This document shows positions 16,220-24,468 of a DNA stretch of 64,000 bases, piece after piece. The notes beneath the pieces were generated by a model that made no database searches, had not been told where the DNA came from, and saw only the letters and a list, made by a program, of their open reading frames with translations. The position numbers and the translations under genes are program-made. Numbering within the stretch: the first letter of the stretch is position 1; each line of letters starts with the position of its first letter. This DNA comes from Burkholderiaceae bacterium (GTDB taxonomy: Bacteria; Pseudomonadota; Gammaproteobacteria; Burkholderiales; Burkholderiaceae_C): assembly GCA_018780645.1 (NCBI GenBank), contig JADMJJ010000007.1:93274-157273 (forward strand), written 5' to 3'.

Positions 16220-17782
16220 ATGGCTGCCGTCCGCAATGTGCTGTTCATCATGTGCGACCAGCTGCGCTGGGACCACCTGAGCTGCTACGGCCACCCCTAT
16301 CTGCAAACGCCCAGTATCGACGCGCTGGCGAAACGCGGCGTGCGCTTCGAGCGGGCCTTCGTCAACTCGGGCGTCTGCGGGCCGTCGCGGATGAGCTACT
16401 ACACCGGCCGCTACCCCAGCAGCCATGGCGCGACCTGGAACCGCGTGCCTCTGCCCATTGGCGAGGTGACGCTTGGCGAGTATCTGAAGGACGCCGGCAG
16501 GCGCCTGGTGCTGGCTGGCAAGTCCCATGTGATGACCGACCATGCCGGGCTCAAGCGCCTGGATCTGGAGGGCGACTCGGCGCTCGGCGCCTTGCTGGCC
16601 CGTGGCCATTTCGAGGAGATCGATCGCTACGACGGCCATCACAAGCCAGGCAGGGAGAGTGGCTATCCGGCCTTCCTGCGCGCCCAGGGCTACGGCGGTG
16701 ACGACCCCTGGACCGAGCATGTGATCGCCGCCATCGACGCCCAGGGCCAGGTCGTCAGCGGCTGGAATATGCGCAATGTTCACCTGCCCGCCAGAGTGGC
16801 CGAACCGCATTCCGAAACCGCCTACATGACGGATCAGGCGCTGCGCTTCATGGCCGGCCAGGGCGAGCAACCCTGGGTGCTGCACCTCAGCTACGTCAAG
16901 CCGCACTGGCCTTATATGGCGCCAGCGCCCTACCACGCGCAGTACACGCCGGAGCAATGCCTGCCGGTGGTGCGCAACGAACAGGAGCGGGACTATGCCC
17001 ACCCGGTCGTCGCCGCCTACCGCGAGCACGAAGAGAGCCGGAGCTTCGCCCGCGACGACTGCGTGCGCACCGTGCGCCCGGCCTACCAGGGCCTGATCAA
17101 GCAGCTGGACGATCATCTCGGCCGGCTGTTCGACCACATGCAGGCGTCAGGGCTGATGGACAACACCCTGGTCGTCTTCACCGCCGACCACGGCGACTTC
17201 CTGGGCGACCACTGGCTCGGCGAGAAGGAGCTGTTCTACGACACCGTGCAGCGCGTGCCGCTGATCGTGATGGACCCCAGCGCCGCGGCCGATGCGACCC
17301 GCGGCACCGTCGAATCGCGCTTTGTCGAGAGCGTCGATGTCGTGCCGACGATTCTCGATTCGCTGGGCCTGGAGTTGCCGGCCCATCGGCTGGAAGGCCG
17401 CAGCCTGCTGGATCTGCTGCACGGCGGGCAGCCAGCGTGGCGCGACACGGTGTTCTCCGAGCTGGATTGGAGCTTCAAGATTGCCCGCCAGCGACTGGGT
17501 TACCAGGTGGACCAGTGCTACGCCTGGTCACTGCGCAACGAGCGCTGGCGCTATGTGTACTGGCTGGACGCGCCTGAGCAGTTGTATGACCTGGCGGCCG
17601 ACCCGGACCAGTTCGTCGACCTCGGCCGCGAATCCAGCCATGCGGCCCAGCGCCAGGTCTTGCGCAATGAGTTGTTCGAATGGCTGGCGCGCCGCAAACG
17701 GCGCACGACGATGACGCAAGGGCAGGTTGAGGCGTCGACCGGGGCGCACAAGCGGGCGGGGGTCTTCTACGGGCAGTGGTGA
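16220..17782 (+). CDS. Sulfatase-family hydrolase, phosphonate monoester hydrolase-like
   Basis: 520 residues. The sulfatase signature C-x-P-x-R is present with Cys53 (VCGPSRM), which is converted to formylglycine in active enzymes. Metal residues are in IMCDQLRWD near residue 13 and in TADHGDFLGDHWLGEK near 320. The length, the VPLPIGEVTLGEYL segment and the HWLGEKELFYD stretch resemble phosphonate monoester hydrolase/phosphodiesterase more than classic arylsulfatase. No signal peptide is seen, so it is likely cytoplasmic. It starts 2 bases after the Bug-protein stop. The actual ester cleaved is unknown. Confidence 0.87.
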   Translation: MAAVRNVLFIMCDQLRWDHLSCYGHPYLQTPSIDALAKRGVRFERAFVNSGVCGPSRMSYYTGRYPSSHGATWNRVPLPIGEVTLGEYLKDAGRRLVLAGKSHVMTDHAGLKRLDLEGDSALGALLARGHFEEIDRYDGHHKPGRESGYPAFLRAQGYGGDDPWTEHVIAAIDAQGQVVSGWNMRNVHLPARVAEPHSETAYMTDQALRFMAGQGEQPWVLHLSYVKPHWPYMAPAPYHAQYTPEQCLPVVRNEQERDYAHPVVAAYREHEESRSFARDDCVRTVRPAYQGLIKQLDDHLGRLFDHMQASGLMDNTLVVFTADHGDFLGDHWLGEKELFYDTVQRVPLIVMDPSAAADATRGTVESRFVESVDVVPTILDSLGLELPAHRLEGRSLLDLLHGGQPAWRDTVFSELDWSFKIARQRLGYQVDQCYAWSLRNERWRYVYWLDAPEQLYDLAADPDQFVDLGRESSHAAQRQVLRNELFEWLARRKRRTTMTQGQVEASTGAHKRAGVFYGQW

Positions 17783-17821
17783 GTTTGCCGGGCAGGCTTT
17801 CACCGCAACCGCTGGGCCGCA

Positions 17822-18319
17822 TTACTTCCGCGTGTACATGCCATCGAAGGCAACGCTCCATTGGCCCTTGGCATCGGTGGACTCCCACAGCTGCCTCACG
17901 CTGCCGTTGGCATTGGGCGTCCAGGTGATGCGGTGCCTGGTGACCTGGGCGTCCGTTGCGGTTGTCTGGCCTTCAAGCACCATGCTTCCGTTGCGGAGGC
18001 CGCCCTCCAGCAGCAGCAGAGTGCCGGAGGTATCGACCCAGGTCTGGTGCCAAACCTTTCGTCCGGCGTCATAGGTGTTCAGGCTCTCGCCGCTGTACCC
18101 GCGGCCCGTGTCGTATCGCTCATGGAGTACACAGCCGCCGTACTCGCTTGAGATGCGGTTGACTCCGGCCAGCTTGCCGTCGGGTGTGTGGACCTGCCAT
18201 TCGCCAAGCCAGAAGTCGAACGCTCTGTGCGCCGATGATTCACAGGGAGATGCTGCCATTGCGCCTGCTGCCGAGAAGACGGTGAGCGCAAGGATAACGA
18301 AACACTTCCGCATGTTCAT
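17822..18319 (-). CDS. Secreted DUF1579-like protein of unknown function
   Basis: 165 residues with a Sec signal peptide (cleavage near residue 22, AMA-SPC). The mature part has the pattern FDFWLGEWQVHTPDG, GGCVLHERYDTG, HQTWVDTSGTLLLLEGG and MVLEGQTT, typical of the DUF1579 beta-barrel proteins. No catalytic motif is recognised. It begins a run of four small leftward genes with lower GC than the neighbours. Confidence 0.65.
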   Translation of the reverse strand: MNMRKCFVILALTVFSAAGAMAASPCESSAHRAFDFWLGEWQVHTPDGKLAGVNRISSEYGGCVLHERYDTGRGYSGESLNTYDAGRKVWHQTWVDTSGTLLLLEGGLRNGSMVLEGQTTATDAQVTRHRITWTPNANGSVRQLWESTDAKGQWSVAFDGMYTRK

Positions 18320-18461
18320 GGTGACACCGAGTTCGCCTGATGCCTCCGTGCCTCCACGGCAATCGGAAAGTTCGCCGTTTGAGATGCGCGGTGCCTGAGG
18401 GCGATGGCCCGCGGCCCGATCCGCCCGCTGCCGGGGTGCTGCGCTGCTGCTTCAGTCAGCC

Positions 18462-18854
18462 TCATTGCTTCACCTTCCCGCGCTTGCTTTCAGCCTTCGC
18501 TGCATCCTGCTTCACACGCAGCGCGGTGATACGAGAAATGAGACCGTATGGCATCGGCTTGTCGAATGGGAAGCGAAGGTTTCCCTTCTCTCCCGCGTAG
18601 GGCGCGATGGCCTTCTGGATGCGTGCATCTCCCGTGATGGGCGGATAGACACCGATGTGGTTCTTGAACGCCGCGAAGTAGACAAGAACTCCGTTCTGCT
18701 TGACCGCAGGCATTCTGTAGCTGATGACCTCCTGGGCTCCAGGTGCGGCTTCGAGAACCGCTTGACGTACTCGCTGAAGGATGGCTTGTACTTCCGGCGC
18801 GAAGCCCTGGATGTACTCGTCAACACTCACGGGCGCAGCTCGAATTGATTCCAT
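18462..18854 (-). CDS. DUF1801 / YdhG-like small protein
   Basis: 130 residues. The DUF1801 pattern is clear: VDEYIQGFAPEVQAILQRVR, then EVISYRMPAVKQNGVLVYFAAFKNHIG (parts EVISYRMPA and KNHIGVYP) and the FPFDKPMPYGLI end. Proteins of this family resemble bacillary iron chaperone-like folds and are often single genes of unknown role. The Lys-rich end (ESKRGKVKQ) is unremarkable. Hand counts of two 60-base lines here gave 34 and 31 G+C, well below the glc region. Confidence 0.8.
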   Translation of the reverse strand: MESIRAAPVSVDEYIQGFAPEVQAILQRVRQAVLEAAPGAQEVISYRMPAVKQNGVLVYFAAFKNHIGVYPPITGDARIQKAIAPYAGEKGNLRFPFDKPMPYGLISRITALRVKQDAAKAESKRGKVKQ

Positions 18855-18894
18855 GGCATCAGGTCCTTAGCGATGTGGGACACACGCAGGCGAC

Positions 18895-19299
18895 TCATTG
18901 TTGCGGCTTAGCCGTGTCAATCATCGCAGGGAAATCGCACATCGGATGCCCGCCACGAATCGCGATGTCTTGAGGTGGCAGTTCATGCAGTTGGATCAGA
19001 CTGCAATTTCGTGGAATACCAAGCGCTTCGAGGTTGTCAACAACTGCCTTGTAGAAGTGGCGCTTGGCCTCGACCGTTCGACTGGCGTGACCAACAACGG
19101 TGATGTTGGTATAGCGCTCCGGATCGTCCCGATCCGGCGGGCACATGAATCGATGTGAAGGATGGACCATGAGAATGATGTTGGTGTCGGTCGGTCCGAC
19201 GCCAAACCCTGTCACGAGTGCGGCTTGCACCGCGTGCATGATCGCGACCTCCTCTGCCTGGGAGTAGGTCTTCCGGACATGGATGTAAACATTTGGCAC
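18895..19299 (-). CDS. Tautomerase-family protein
   Basis: 134 residues. It starts at a GTG (19299) preceded by GAGGTGA, and residue 2 is Pro, which becomes the N-terminal catalytic Pro of the 4-oxalocrotonate tautomerase superfamily after Met removal. The segments VYIHVRKTYS, TNIILMVHPSHRF and YTNITVVGHASRTVEAKRHFY fit the longer tautomerase type with two fused units. Substrate unknown. Confidence 0.75.
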   Translation of the reverse strand: MPNVYIHVRKTYSQAEEVAIMHAVQAALVTGFGVGPTDTNIILMVHPSHRFMCPPDRDDPERYTNITVVGHASRTVEAKRHFYKAVVDNLEALGIPRNCSLIQLHELPPQDIAIRGGHPMCDFPAMIDTAKPQQ

Positions 19300-19344
19300 A
19301 ACTTCACCTCTGTGCAGAAGGGCTGTTCCGAAGGAACCAGGCTC

Positions 19345-19899
19345 TCAGGCGTCGCGGTCACTTGCTAGCGCTTGAAGTTTGAGGACGGTGGCCCAGTTTC
19401 TCGTGGTGGCTCCTCTGCCCGCCTTGCCCAGGAGCGATTTCGCAGCCTTGCTTTCCAGTATGCCCGCAGCGCAGAGCAGGTACGCGGCATGTTTGCCTAA
19501 TGCGTACTTCTCGGGAGCTACGACGAGCGACTGTACTGCGGCTAGCGCCGACAGCGCCGTGGCGTCTTGAGTGAACGCGACCAGAAAGCTTGAATGCTCA
19601 TGCACCGCCGCGTCGATCGAGTTCTCCGAGATGATGGCATCGAGTTCACGTGCCGACTTGACGATGACGGGCACCTCAACCTTCAGCCGAGATGAGATCG
19701 CTGCTGCGATGATGGCCGAGTGTTTCAGCGGCGTGCCAGTTGGGGTGCAGAAAACCGCGTTGCCGCTGTTGAGCAGCGTGGCTACCCCTGTGTAGCCCAG
19801 GTCAGAGAGGAGGGCGCGCAGCTCAGCCATGGGAACACGCTTGGCTTTGCCAACGTTGACGCCGCGTAGAAGAGCTACGAATATTGGCACTTGCGACAC
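19345..19899 (-). CDS. DUF1697 domain protein
   Basis: 184 residues from a GTG at 19899. The family pattern is clear: FVALLRGVNVGKAKRVPMAEL at the N terminus and YTGVATLLNSGNAVF near residue 37, then a Thr-rich NWATVLKL end. DUF1697 proteins are widespread, cytoplasmic and without a known activity. It closes the low-GC islet on its upstream side. Confidence 0.82.
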   Translation of the reverse strand: MSQVPIFVALLRGVNVGKAKRVPMAELRALLSDLGYTGVATLLNSGNAVFCTPTGTPLKHSAIIAAAISSRLKVEVPVIVKSARELDAIISENSIDAAVHEHSSFLVAFTQDATALSALAAVQSLVVAPEKYALGKHAAYLLCAAGILESKAAKSLLGKAGRGATTRNWATVLKLQALASDRDA

Positions 19900-19979
19900 C
19901 TAGCTTTCAAGTTGGGCGGCAGCAGGCAGCGTGGCCTGCATTGGCTCCGCGCGCCCAATCTGCCGCAATAAGGATTGGC

Positions 19980-21155
19980 TCAAGCCGGCCCGGTGAACAC
20001 CGTCAACACACCCGTATAACCATACAAATGATGGTGAGCAATCTCGCCACCGGCAAAGAAGCCGGCCAGCGGCACATCGCCCAGGGCATGCCTGACGATG
20101 GCAAGTTCGGCCGAGGGGCCGCCGAAGTGCGGTCCGCCGCGGCCGGTGCAGCTGATGTAGATGGCGGCGGCGATGCGGGTGCCGGGTTGGCCGGAGGGCA
20201 CGTCTTGACCCTGGCCCTCAACCTCCTCGCGGATTTCGCTGCAGATGCGCACCAGATCACGCCGCGCAGCCTCGGTGTTGCGGCGGCAGAAGGTCAGCTG
20301 GGTGCCGGGTTCCACCTGTTCGGCAATGGCGAGACCGCGGTCCAGCGGGGTGAGGCCCAGGAGATGGCGCACCCGGGTGGCAGGCCCGAACTGGCCGGTG
20401 CGCGGCGTTGCTTCGTCAGATGCTTCGCCGGCGTCAACCAGGCCGACCAGGGTCTGGCGCAGCTGGGCCAGGGCTTCGCGGTGGTCCAGGGCGGTGAGGC
20501 CCAGATCGCGCAGCAGACAATCGAGTGCCGGTTCGTCGTCGAGCTGGGCCACCCGGTTGCTCTCGCTGCGGGTGATGCGACGTGTCGGCCCGACCGGCTG
20601 GCACCCCTGGGTGACGCGGGAGATCAGGCTCACCTCCGGGCCGACGGCCAGGCCGGACAGGCCGCCCTGGAACAGGCCGTTGGCGATCTGCCAGGCCTGG
20701 GTGCGGGCGCTGGCCACCCCGCCGAACAGATAGCCGCTGGCGGTGCGTGCGCTCATCTCCGCAATCAGCTCGGCGGCGTCGGCGGTGCTGGGATCGACAT
20801 GCACCTGCGCGCTGTGTACTGCAAACGTGCCCAGGGGTGCCCCGCCGGAGAACAGACGGTAGTGGCTGCGCGGCAGATTGCAGAGCAGCAGGCTCAGTGC
20901 CGGCTCGTCGAAGTACTCGACGCCGCTCGCACTCACGCCTATGCCCACGGCGCCGACCCAGTCCACGCCGGGCCAGCGTTGTTGCAGTTCGGCCAGCAGG
21001 GGGGCGGCATGGGGCGCGTAGTGGTCGGTCAGATAGACCCAACCGAGTGTGGCCGGCATGGCGGATTGCTGGGCCCGCTGCGCTTCCAGCTGGGCGGCGG
21101 CCAGCGCCAGGGCGATGCGCCAGTCCGGGTGGGTGGCGTGGCCGCTGAGAAACAT
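19980..21155 (-). CDS. FIST domain signal-transduction protein
   Basis: 391 residues. The N-terminal FIST domain carries LGWVYLTDHYAPHAAPLL and WVGAVGIGVSASG; the FIST_C domain carries CTGRGGPHFG and FFAGGEIAHHHLYGYTGVLTVF. FIST proteins are putative small-ligand sensors, often linked to sensor kinases or chemoreceptors, but here no kinase is adjacent. The ATG at 21155 is chosen because the homologous part starts there; upstream codons are antisense-like. It follows phaM by 10 bases and is likely co-transcribed. Confidence 0.85.
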   Translation of the reverse strand: MFLSGHATHPDWRIALALAAAQLEAQRAQQSAMPATLGWVYLTDHYAPHAAPLLAELQQRWPGVDWVGAVGIGVSASGVEYFDEPALSLLLCNLPRSHYRLFSGGAPLGTFAVHSAQVHVDPSTADAAELIAEMSARTASGYLFGGVASARTQAWQIANGLFQGGLSGLAVGPEVSLISRVTQGCQPVGPTRRITRSESNRVAQLDDEPALDCLLRDLGLTALDHREALAQLRQTLVGLVDAGEASDEATPRTGQFGPATRVRHLLGLTPLDRGLAIAEQVEPGTQLTFCRRNTEAARRDLVRICSEIREEVEGQGQDVPSGQPGTRIAAAIYISCTGRGGPHFGGPSAELAIVRHALGDVPLAGFFAGGEIAHHHLYGYTGVLTVFTGPA

Positions 21156-21165
21156 GAGGCCCGCT

Positions 21166-21873
21166 TCAGCCGGTGCTGCGCTTGCGCGCGGCGGTCTTCT
21201 TCGCGGCCGCGGCCCTGCCCGCGCTGGCGGTCTTGGCGGCCTGCTTGACCATGCCCCCGGCCACTGCACCGGCCACGGCACCGGGCACCGAGGCGGCCTT
21301 GCGCAAGGTCTCCCCGGCAGCGTCGAACGATTGCTTGACCATCGCGCCGGCCAGGTTCTTGGCCGCGTCGGTGGCGCTGTCCTTCATCGCGTTGGTGGCC
21401 AGCTGAGCAAACTGCTGGCTCAGGGCGCCCCACCATTGCATCGGGTCGACGGCGGCTGCCGCTGCTATCGAGCCTGCCGGTTCGGCCTTCTTTTCGGGTT
21501 TGTCCGCCTTCTTGCCGGCGGCAGGCTGGCCCGTCGCGGCCGAGAACACCGGCATCGGGCTGTCAAGGCCGGGCATCTTGATCTTCAACGTCTCGCTGAG
21601 TTCGGCCAGCGGCACGTTCATCGACTTGAGGGTCGACAGCGTCATGCGCTGCACCTCCAGCGCCTGTATCGTGGCGCCCATCATGCGCGCGTTCTGCTCC
21701 AGCCAGAACTGCACGGTGCGCAATTCCTCGATGCGCTTTTCCAGCTCTTCGGGGTTCAGGGTGGGTGCCACCCATTGGCCGATGTTCGGCAGCGAGGAGC
21801 CGGCCGTTTTGACCAGGCCCTGCAGAAAGTCGAAGCCGGGAACGAACTTGGTGAAGCTGGATGCGTCGGCCAT
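21166..21873 (-). CDS. phaM: PhaM-family PHB granule regulatory protein
   Basis: 235 residues. In Ralstonia, PhaM links polyhydroxybutyrate granules to the nucleoid and activates the PHA synthase. The N-terminal conserved part is FVPGFDFLQGLVK and PTLNPEELEKRIEELRTVQFWL near residue 40. A central Pro/Ala/Lys linker and a basic Ala/Lys tail (AAAAKKTAARKRSTG), the DNA-binding part in known PhaM, are present. The Shine-Dalgarno GGAGAC is inside a hairpin (see 21881-21899). This implies a PHB-storing organism. Confidence 0.85.
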   Translation of the reverse strand: MADASSFTKFVPGFDFLQGLVKTAGSSLPNIGQWVAPTLNPEELEKRIEELRTVQFWLEQNARMMGATIQALEVQRMTLSTLKSMNVPLAELSETLKIKMPGLDSPMPVFSAATGQPAAGKKADKPEKKAEPAGSIAAAAAVDPMQWWGALSQQFAQLATNAMKDSATDAAKNLAGAMVKQSFDAAGETLRKAASVPGAVAGAVAGGMVKQAAKTASAGRAAAAKKTAARKRSTG

Positions 21874-21880
21874 GGCTGCT

Positions 21881-21899
21881 GTCTCCGTTTATTGGAGAC
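21881..21899 (-). promoter_or_regulatory. Hairpin that can hide the phaM ribosome binding site
   Basis: On the minus strand GTCTCC (21899-21894) pairs perfectly with GGAGAC (21886-21881) over a seven-base AT-rich loop. The GGAG of the 3' arm is the likely Shine-Dalgarno, 9 bases from the ATG at 21873. Confidence 0.45.
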
Positions 21900-21920
21900 C
21901 TGAGCCTATCACCGGGCGTG

Positions 21921-22895
21921 CTATTTGTGGGGCTCCACCCGTTCGACGGTGAAGCCGCGCTCGGCCAGCAGCCGGGGCAGGGCCTGCGGGCCTGTCATGT
22001 GCAGGGCACCCACGGCGGCCAGCAGCGGCTTGCCCTGGGCATGCAGGGCGGCGATGCGTTCGGCCATGGCCGGATTGCGCTCGTCGTTGAGCCTGCGCAT
22101 GGCCCTGCGGTCGGCCTCGTTCTTGATGCAGTCGCACCAATCCTCGTAGGCAGCCAGCTCGGACAGGTCGCCTCGGGCCCAGGCCTCGGCCAGGCGCTTC
22201 AGCTGGGGGCGCACGCGCTGGCCCTCCAGCAGCTCGAGCGCCTGCTCGGTCGCCTCCAGGGCCTCGGCCGGGGTGTTCGGGATCAGCGCATCGCGCTGGC
22301 CCAGGGCCGTTTCCAGACTGATCAGCGGGCGCTGGCCGGCCTTGGCAAAGCCGGCCAGCACGAATTCCTGGCCATAGGACGGATCCAGCCCGTCCCAACG
22401 GCCGGCCAGCAAGGCGTAGGTCATGACCTGCAGCACCGGATGCATGCCGGCCAGCGCGCCGGGCGGCAGACAGGCCAGCGCGGCCTGGCCGTCGAGGCGG
22501 CGCTGAAGGGCCGGGCCAATGACTGGCAACTGCGCAGCCGGGGTGGGCGCGGTCATCACAGCCTGCACCGCCGGGTCGGTGACGTCCAGCTCCAGTGCGA
22601 GCACAGCGGTCTGTTGCAGCGCTCGCTGCAAGGCCGGCCCGGGGTAGATCCAGTCCTGCCGGCCGACATGCAGGGTGCCGTACAGATAGGAATCGCGCCC
22701 GTCCTTGGCTATGCGCCACAGTACGCCGCGATCCTGTGCATCGCGCAGGCCGGCAATCATCTGTTCCTGGCCGGGCATCTGGGCGGTGGGCGGGCAGGTG
22801 GCGGGCGGCGCGGCCCGCGCCAGGCCGCCGACCAGGGCCACCAGGCCGAATAGGGCGCGCGCAAGGCGTTTCACATGTGCGTCGGGCGATGGCAT
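21921..22895 (-). CDS. TraB/GumN family protein
   Basis: 324 residues with an N-terminal signal peptide (cleavage near GLARAAP), so exported. TraB/GumN features are LWRIAKDGRDSYLYGTLHVG near residue 60, the VLALELDVTD segment, YEDWCDCI, and the C-terminal LLAAVGALHMTGPQALPRLL, with His and Gly as in the metalloprotease-like Tiki fold. The paired His (TLHVG and ALHMTG) may bind metal. It is upstream of phaM on the same strand, 47 bases away. Confidence 0.85.
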   Translation of the reverse strand: MPSPDAHVKRLARALFGLVALVGGLARAAPPATCPPTAQMPGQEQMIAGLRDAQDRGVLWRIAKDGRDSYLYGTLHVGRQDWIYPGPALQRALQQTAVLALELDVTDPAVQAVMTAPTPAAQLPVIGPALQRRLDGQAALACLPPGALAGMHPVLQVMTYALLAGRWDGLDPSYGQEFVLAGFAKAGQRPLISLETALGQRDALIPNTPAEALEATEQALELLEGQRVRPQLKRLAEAWARGDLSELAAYEDWCDCIKNEADRRAMRRLNDERNPAMAERIAALHAQGKPLLAAVGALHMTGPQALPRLLAERGFTVERVEPHK

Positions 22896-22942
22896 CGGGT
22901 GGCGATTTTTGGCTAAGCTCCGTGGATTATCGAGGAGTCCCC

Positions 22943-23356
22943 ATGCCCAGCCTGTTCCACCTGGCCTTTCACGTACGCGACCTGGACGGCGCCCGCCGTT
23001 TCTATGGTGACCTGCTCGGTTGCCAGGAGGGGCGCAGCACCGCGACCTGGGTGGACTTCAACTTCTTCGGCCACCAGATCTCGCTGCACCTGGGCGAGCC
23101 CTTTGCCACCACCCGCACCGGCCAGGTCGGCGGTCATCTGGTGCCCATGCCGCATCTGGGCGTGGTGCTGGAGTTGCCCGAATGGCAGGCACTGGCCGAG
23201 CGCCTGCAGGCCGCCGGCACCGAATTCGTGATGCCGCCGCAGGCGCGTTTCGAGGGGCAGCCCGGCGAGCAGTGGACGATGTTCCTGCTAGACCCGTTTG
23301 GCAATCCGCTTGAAATCAAGGGCTTTCGCTCGCTGGCCACCGTGTTTGACAGCTGA
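22943..23356 (+). CDS. VOC family protein (glyoxalase/dioxygenase-like)
   Basis: 137 residues, one VOC unit. The pattern is FHLAFHVRDLDGARRFYGDLLGC, WVDFNFFGHQISLHL and FLLDPFGNPLEIKGF, giving His and Glu metal ligands near residues 6-10, 58 and 127. Homologous proteins are labelled glyoxalase or dioxygenase, but the reaction is unknown. GGAG 8 bases upstream supports 22943. Confidence 0.85.
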   Translation: MPSLFHLAFHVRDLDGARRFYGDLLGCQEGRSTATWVDFNFFGHQISLHLGEPFATTRTGQVGGHLVPMPHLGVVLELPEWQALAERLQAAGTEFVMPPQARFEGQPGEQWTMFLLDPFGNPLEIKGFRSLATVFDS

Positions 23357-23390
23357 AACGGGTGGGAATTGACGGGTATTACTGAATATC

Positions 23391-23425
23391 TGCGCCGCAG
23401 GGGTCGTGCCAAACTGCCCGGCGCA
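23391..23425. promoter_or_regulatory. Inverted repeat upstream of the HTH-ATPase gene
   Basis: TGCGCCG (23391-23397) and CGGCGCA (23419-23425) are perfect 7-base arms 21 bases apart, 20 bases before the start at 23446. It could be an operator for the downstream protein's own HTH, or a leader hairpin. Confidence 0.3.
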
Positions 23426-23445
23426 GCAAATCAGGGAATTCAGTC

Positions 23446-24468
23446 ATGGCACGTGTAGATTTGGCCGCCGTCACCCAGTGGATCACGGTGGCGGTGCAGC
23501 AGTTTCCGGGCGACCTGGCCACCCAGGTGGCCGAGCGCCAGGGCGTGACCCGCGCCACTGCGCAAAAAACGTTGAAGCGCCTGATCGAGCTGCAGTGGCT
23601 GGTGCGCAAGGGCACGCCGCGCAAGCCGGTCTACGAGCCCGGCCTGCTGCGCCAGGTCGTGCGCCGCTATCCGCTGGAGGGTCTGGATGAAGACGTGCCC
23701 TGGGCGCGCGACTTCGCGCCGCATTTCGCACTGTCCGACGAGGTGTTCCGCCTCGCCCAGCATGCCTTCACCGAGCTTCTTAACAATGCCGTCGACCACA
23801 GCGAGGGCACGAGCGTGACGGTGTCGATGCGCCAGACCGGCAGCCATCTGCAGCTGCTGGTGTCGGACGACGGCCGGGGGGTGTTCAACAAGATCAACGA
23901 AGTCTTCAAGATCGATGATCCGGCCATGGCGATGCTGGAGTTGAGCAAGGGCAAGCTGACCAGCCAGCCCGATCGCCACACCGGCCGCGGCCTGTTCTTC
24001 ACCGCCAAGATGGCCGATGTGTTCGATCTGCATGCCAACGAGACCGCCTACCAGCACCGGGAGTGGGAAGAGGGGTTGTGGCAGCGCGGCCGGCCGGTGT
24101 GCCGTTCGGGCACCTCGGTGTTCGTGGCTTTCGGGCTGGAGTCACGCCGCAGCGTTGATGAGGTGCTGCGGCGCTTCAGCGAGGACGGCAAGGGCTATGA
24201 CTTCGAGCGCACGCTGGTGCCGCTGAAGCTGCTGCTGGAGGGCCACTCCGGTCTGGAGTCGCGCTCGCAGGCCAAACGGGTGGGCGCGCGGCTGCAGCAG
24301 TTCAAGCGGGCCGACCTCGATTTCGAGGGCGTCAACGACGTGGGTCATGCCTTTGCCGACGAGCTGTTCCGCGTCTTCGCCCGCCAGCATCCGCAGCTGC
24401 GCCTGGTGCCGCTGAACATGGGGCCGCGGGTGGCGGCGCTGGTGCAAACCATCATCGAGTCGGCTTAG
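23446..24468 (+). CDS. HTH - GHKL ATPase - STAS-like (DUF4325) switch protein
   Basis: 340 residues in three modules. Residues 1-65 form a winged helix-turn-helix (RQGVTRATAQKTLKRLIEL). Residues 90-235 form a histidine-kinase-type ATPase with N box ELLNNAVDHS (E110 to H118), G1 box DDGRG at 141-145 and G2 TGRGLFF near 180; there is no phospho-acceptor dimerisation domain. Residues about 262-340 match the STAS-like DUF4325 pattern (DFEGVNDVGHAFADELF). The arrangement recalls an anti-sigma kinase joined to its antagonist, with a DNA-binding end. No partner sigma factor is adjacent. Its TAG overlaps the convergent cpdB stop. Confidence 0.8.
   Translation: MARVDLAAVTQWITVAVQQFPGDLATQVAERQGVTRATAQKTLKRLIELQWLVRKGTPRKPVYEPGLLRQVVRRYPLEGLDEDVPWARDFAPHFALSDEVFRLAQHAFTELLNNAVDHSEGTSVTVSMRQTGSHLQLLVSDDGRGVFNKINEVFKIDDPAMAMLELSKGKLTSQPDRHTGRGLFFTAKMADVFDLHANETAYQHREWEEGLWQRGRPVCRSGTSVFVAFGLESRRSVDEVLRRFSEDGKGYDFERTLVPLKLLLEGHSGLESRSQAKRVGARLQQFKRADLDFEGVNDVGHAFADELFRVFARQHPQLRLVPLNMGPRVAALVQTIIESA

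Noticed and set aside
19900..19979. Possible integron attC site next to the low-GC islet
   Set aside because: GTTGGGC is followed by GCCCAAT, which is the wrong order for an attC (RYYYAAC then GTTRRRY), and no integrase or other sites were seen.
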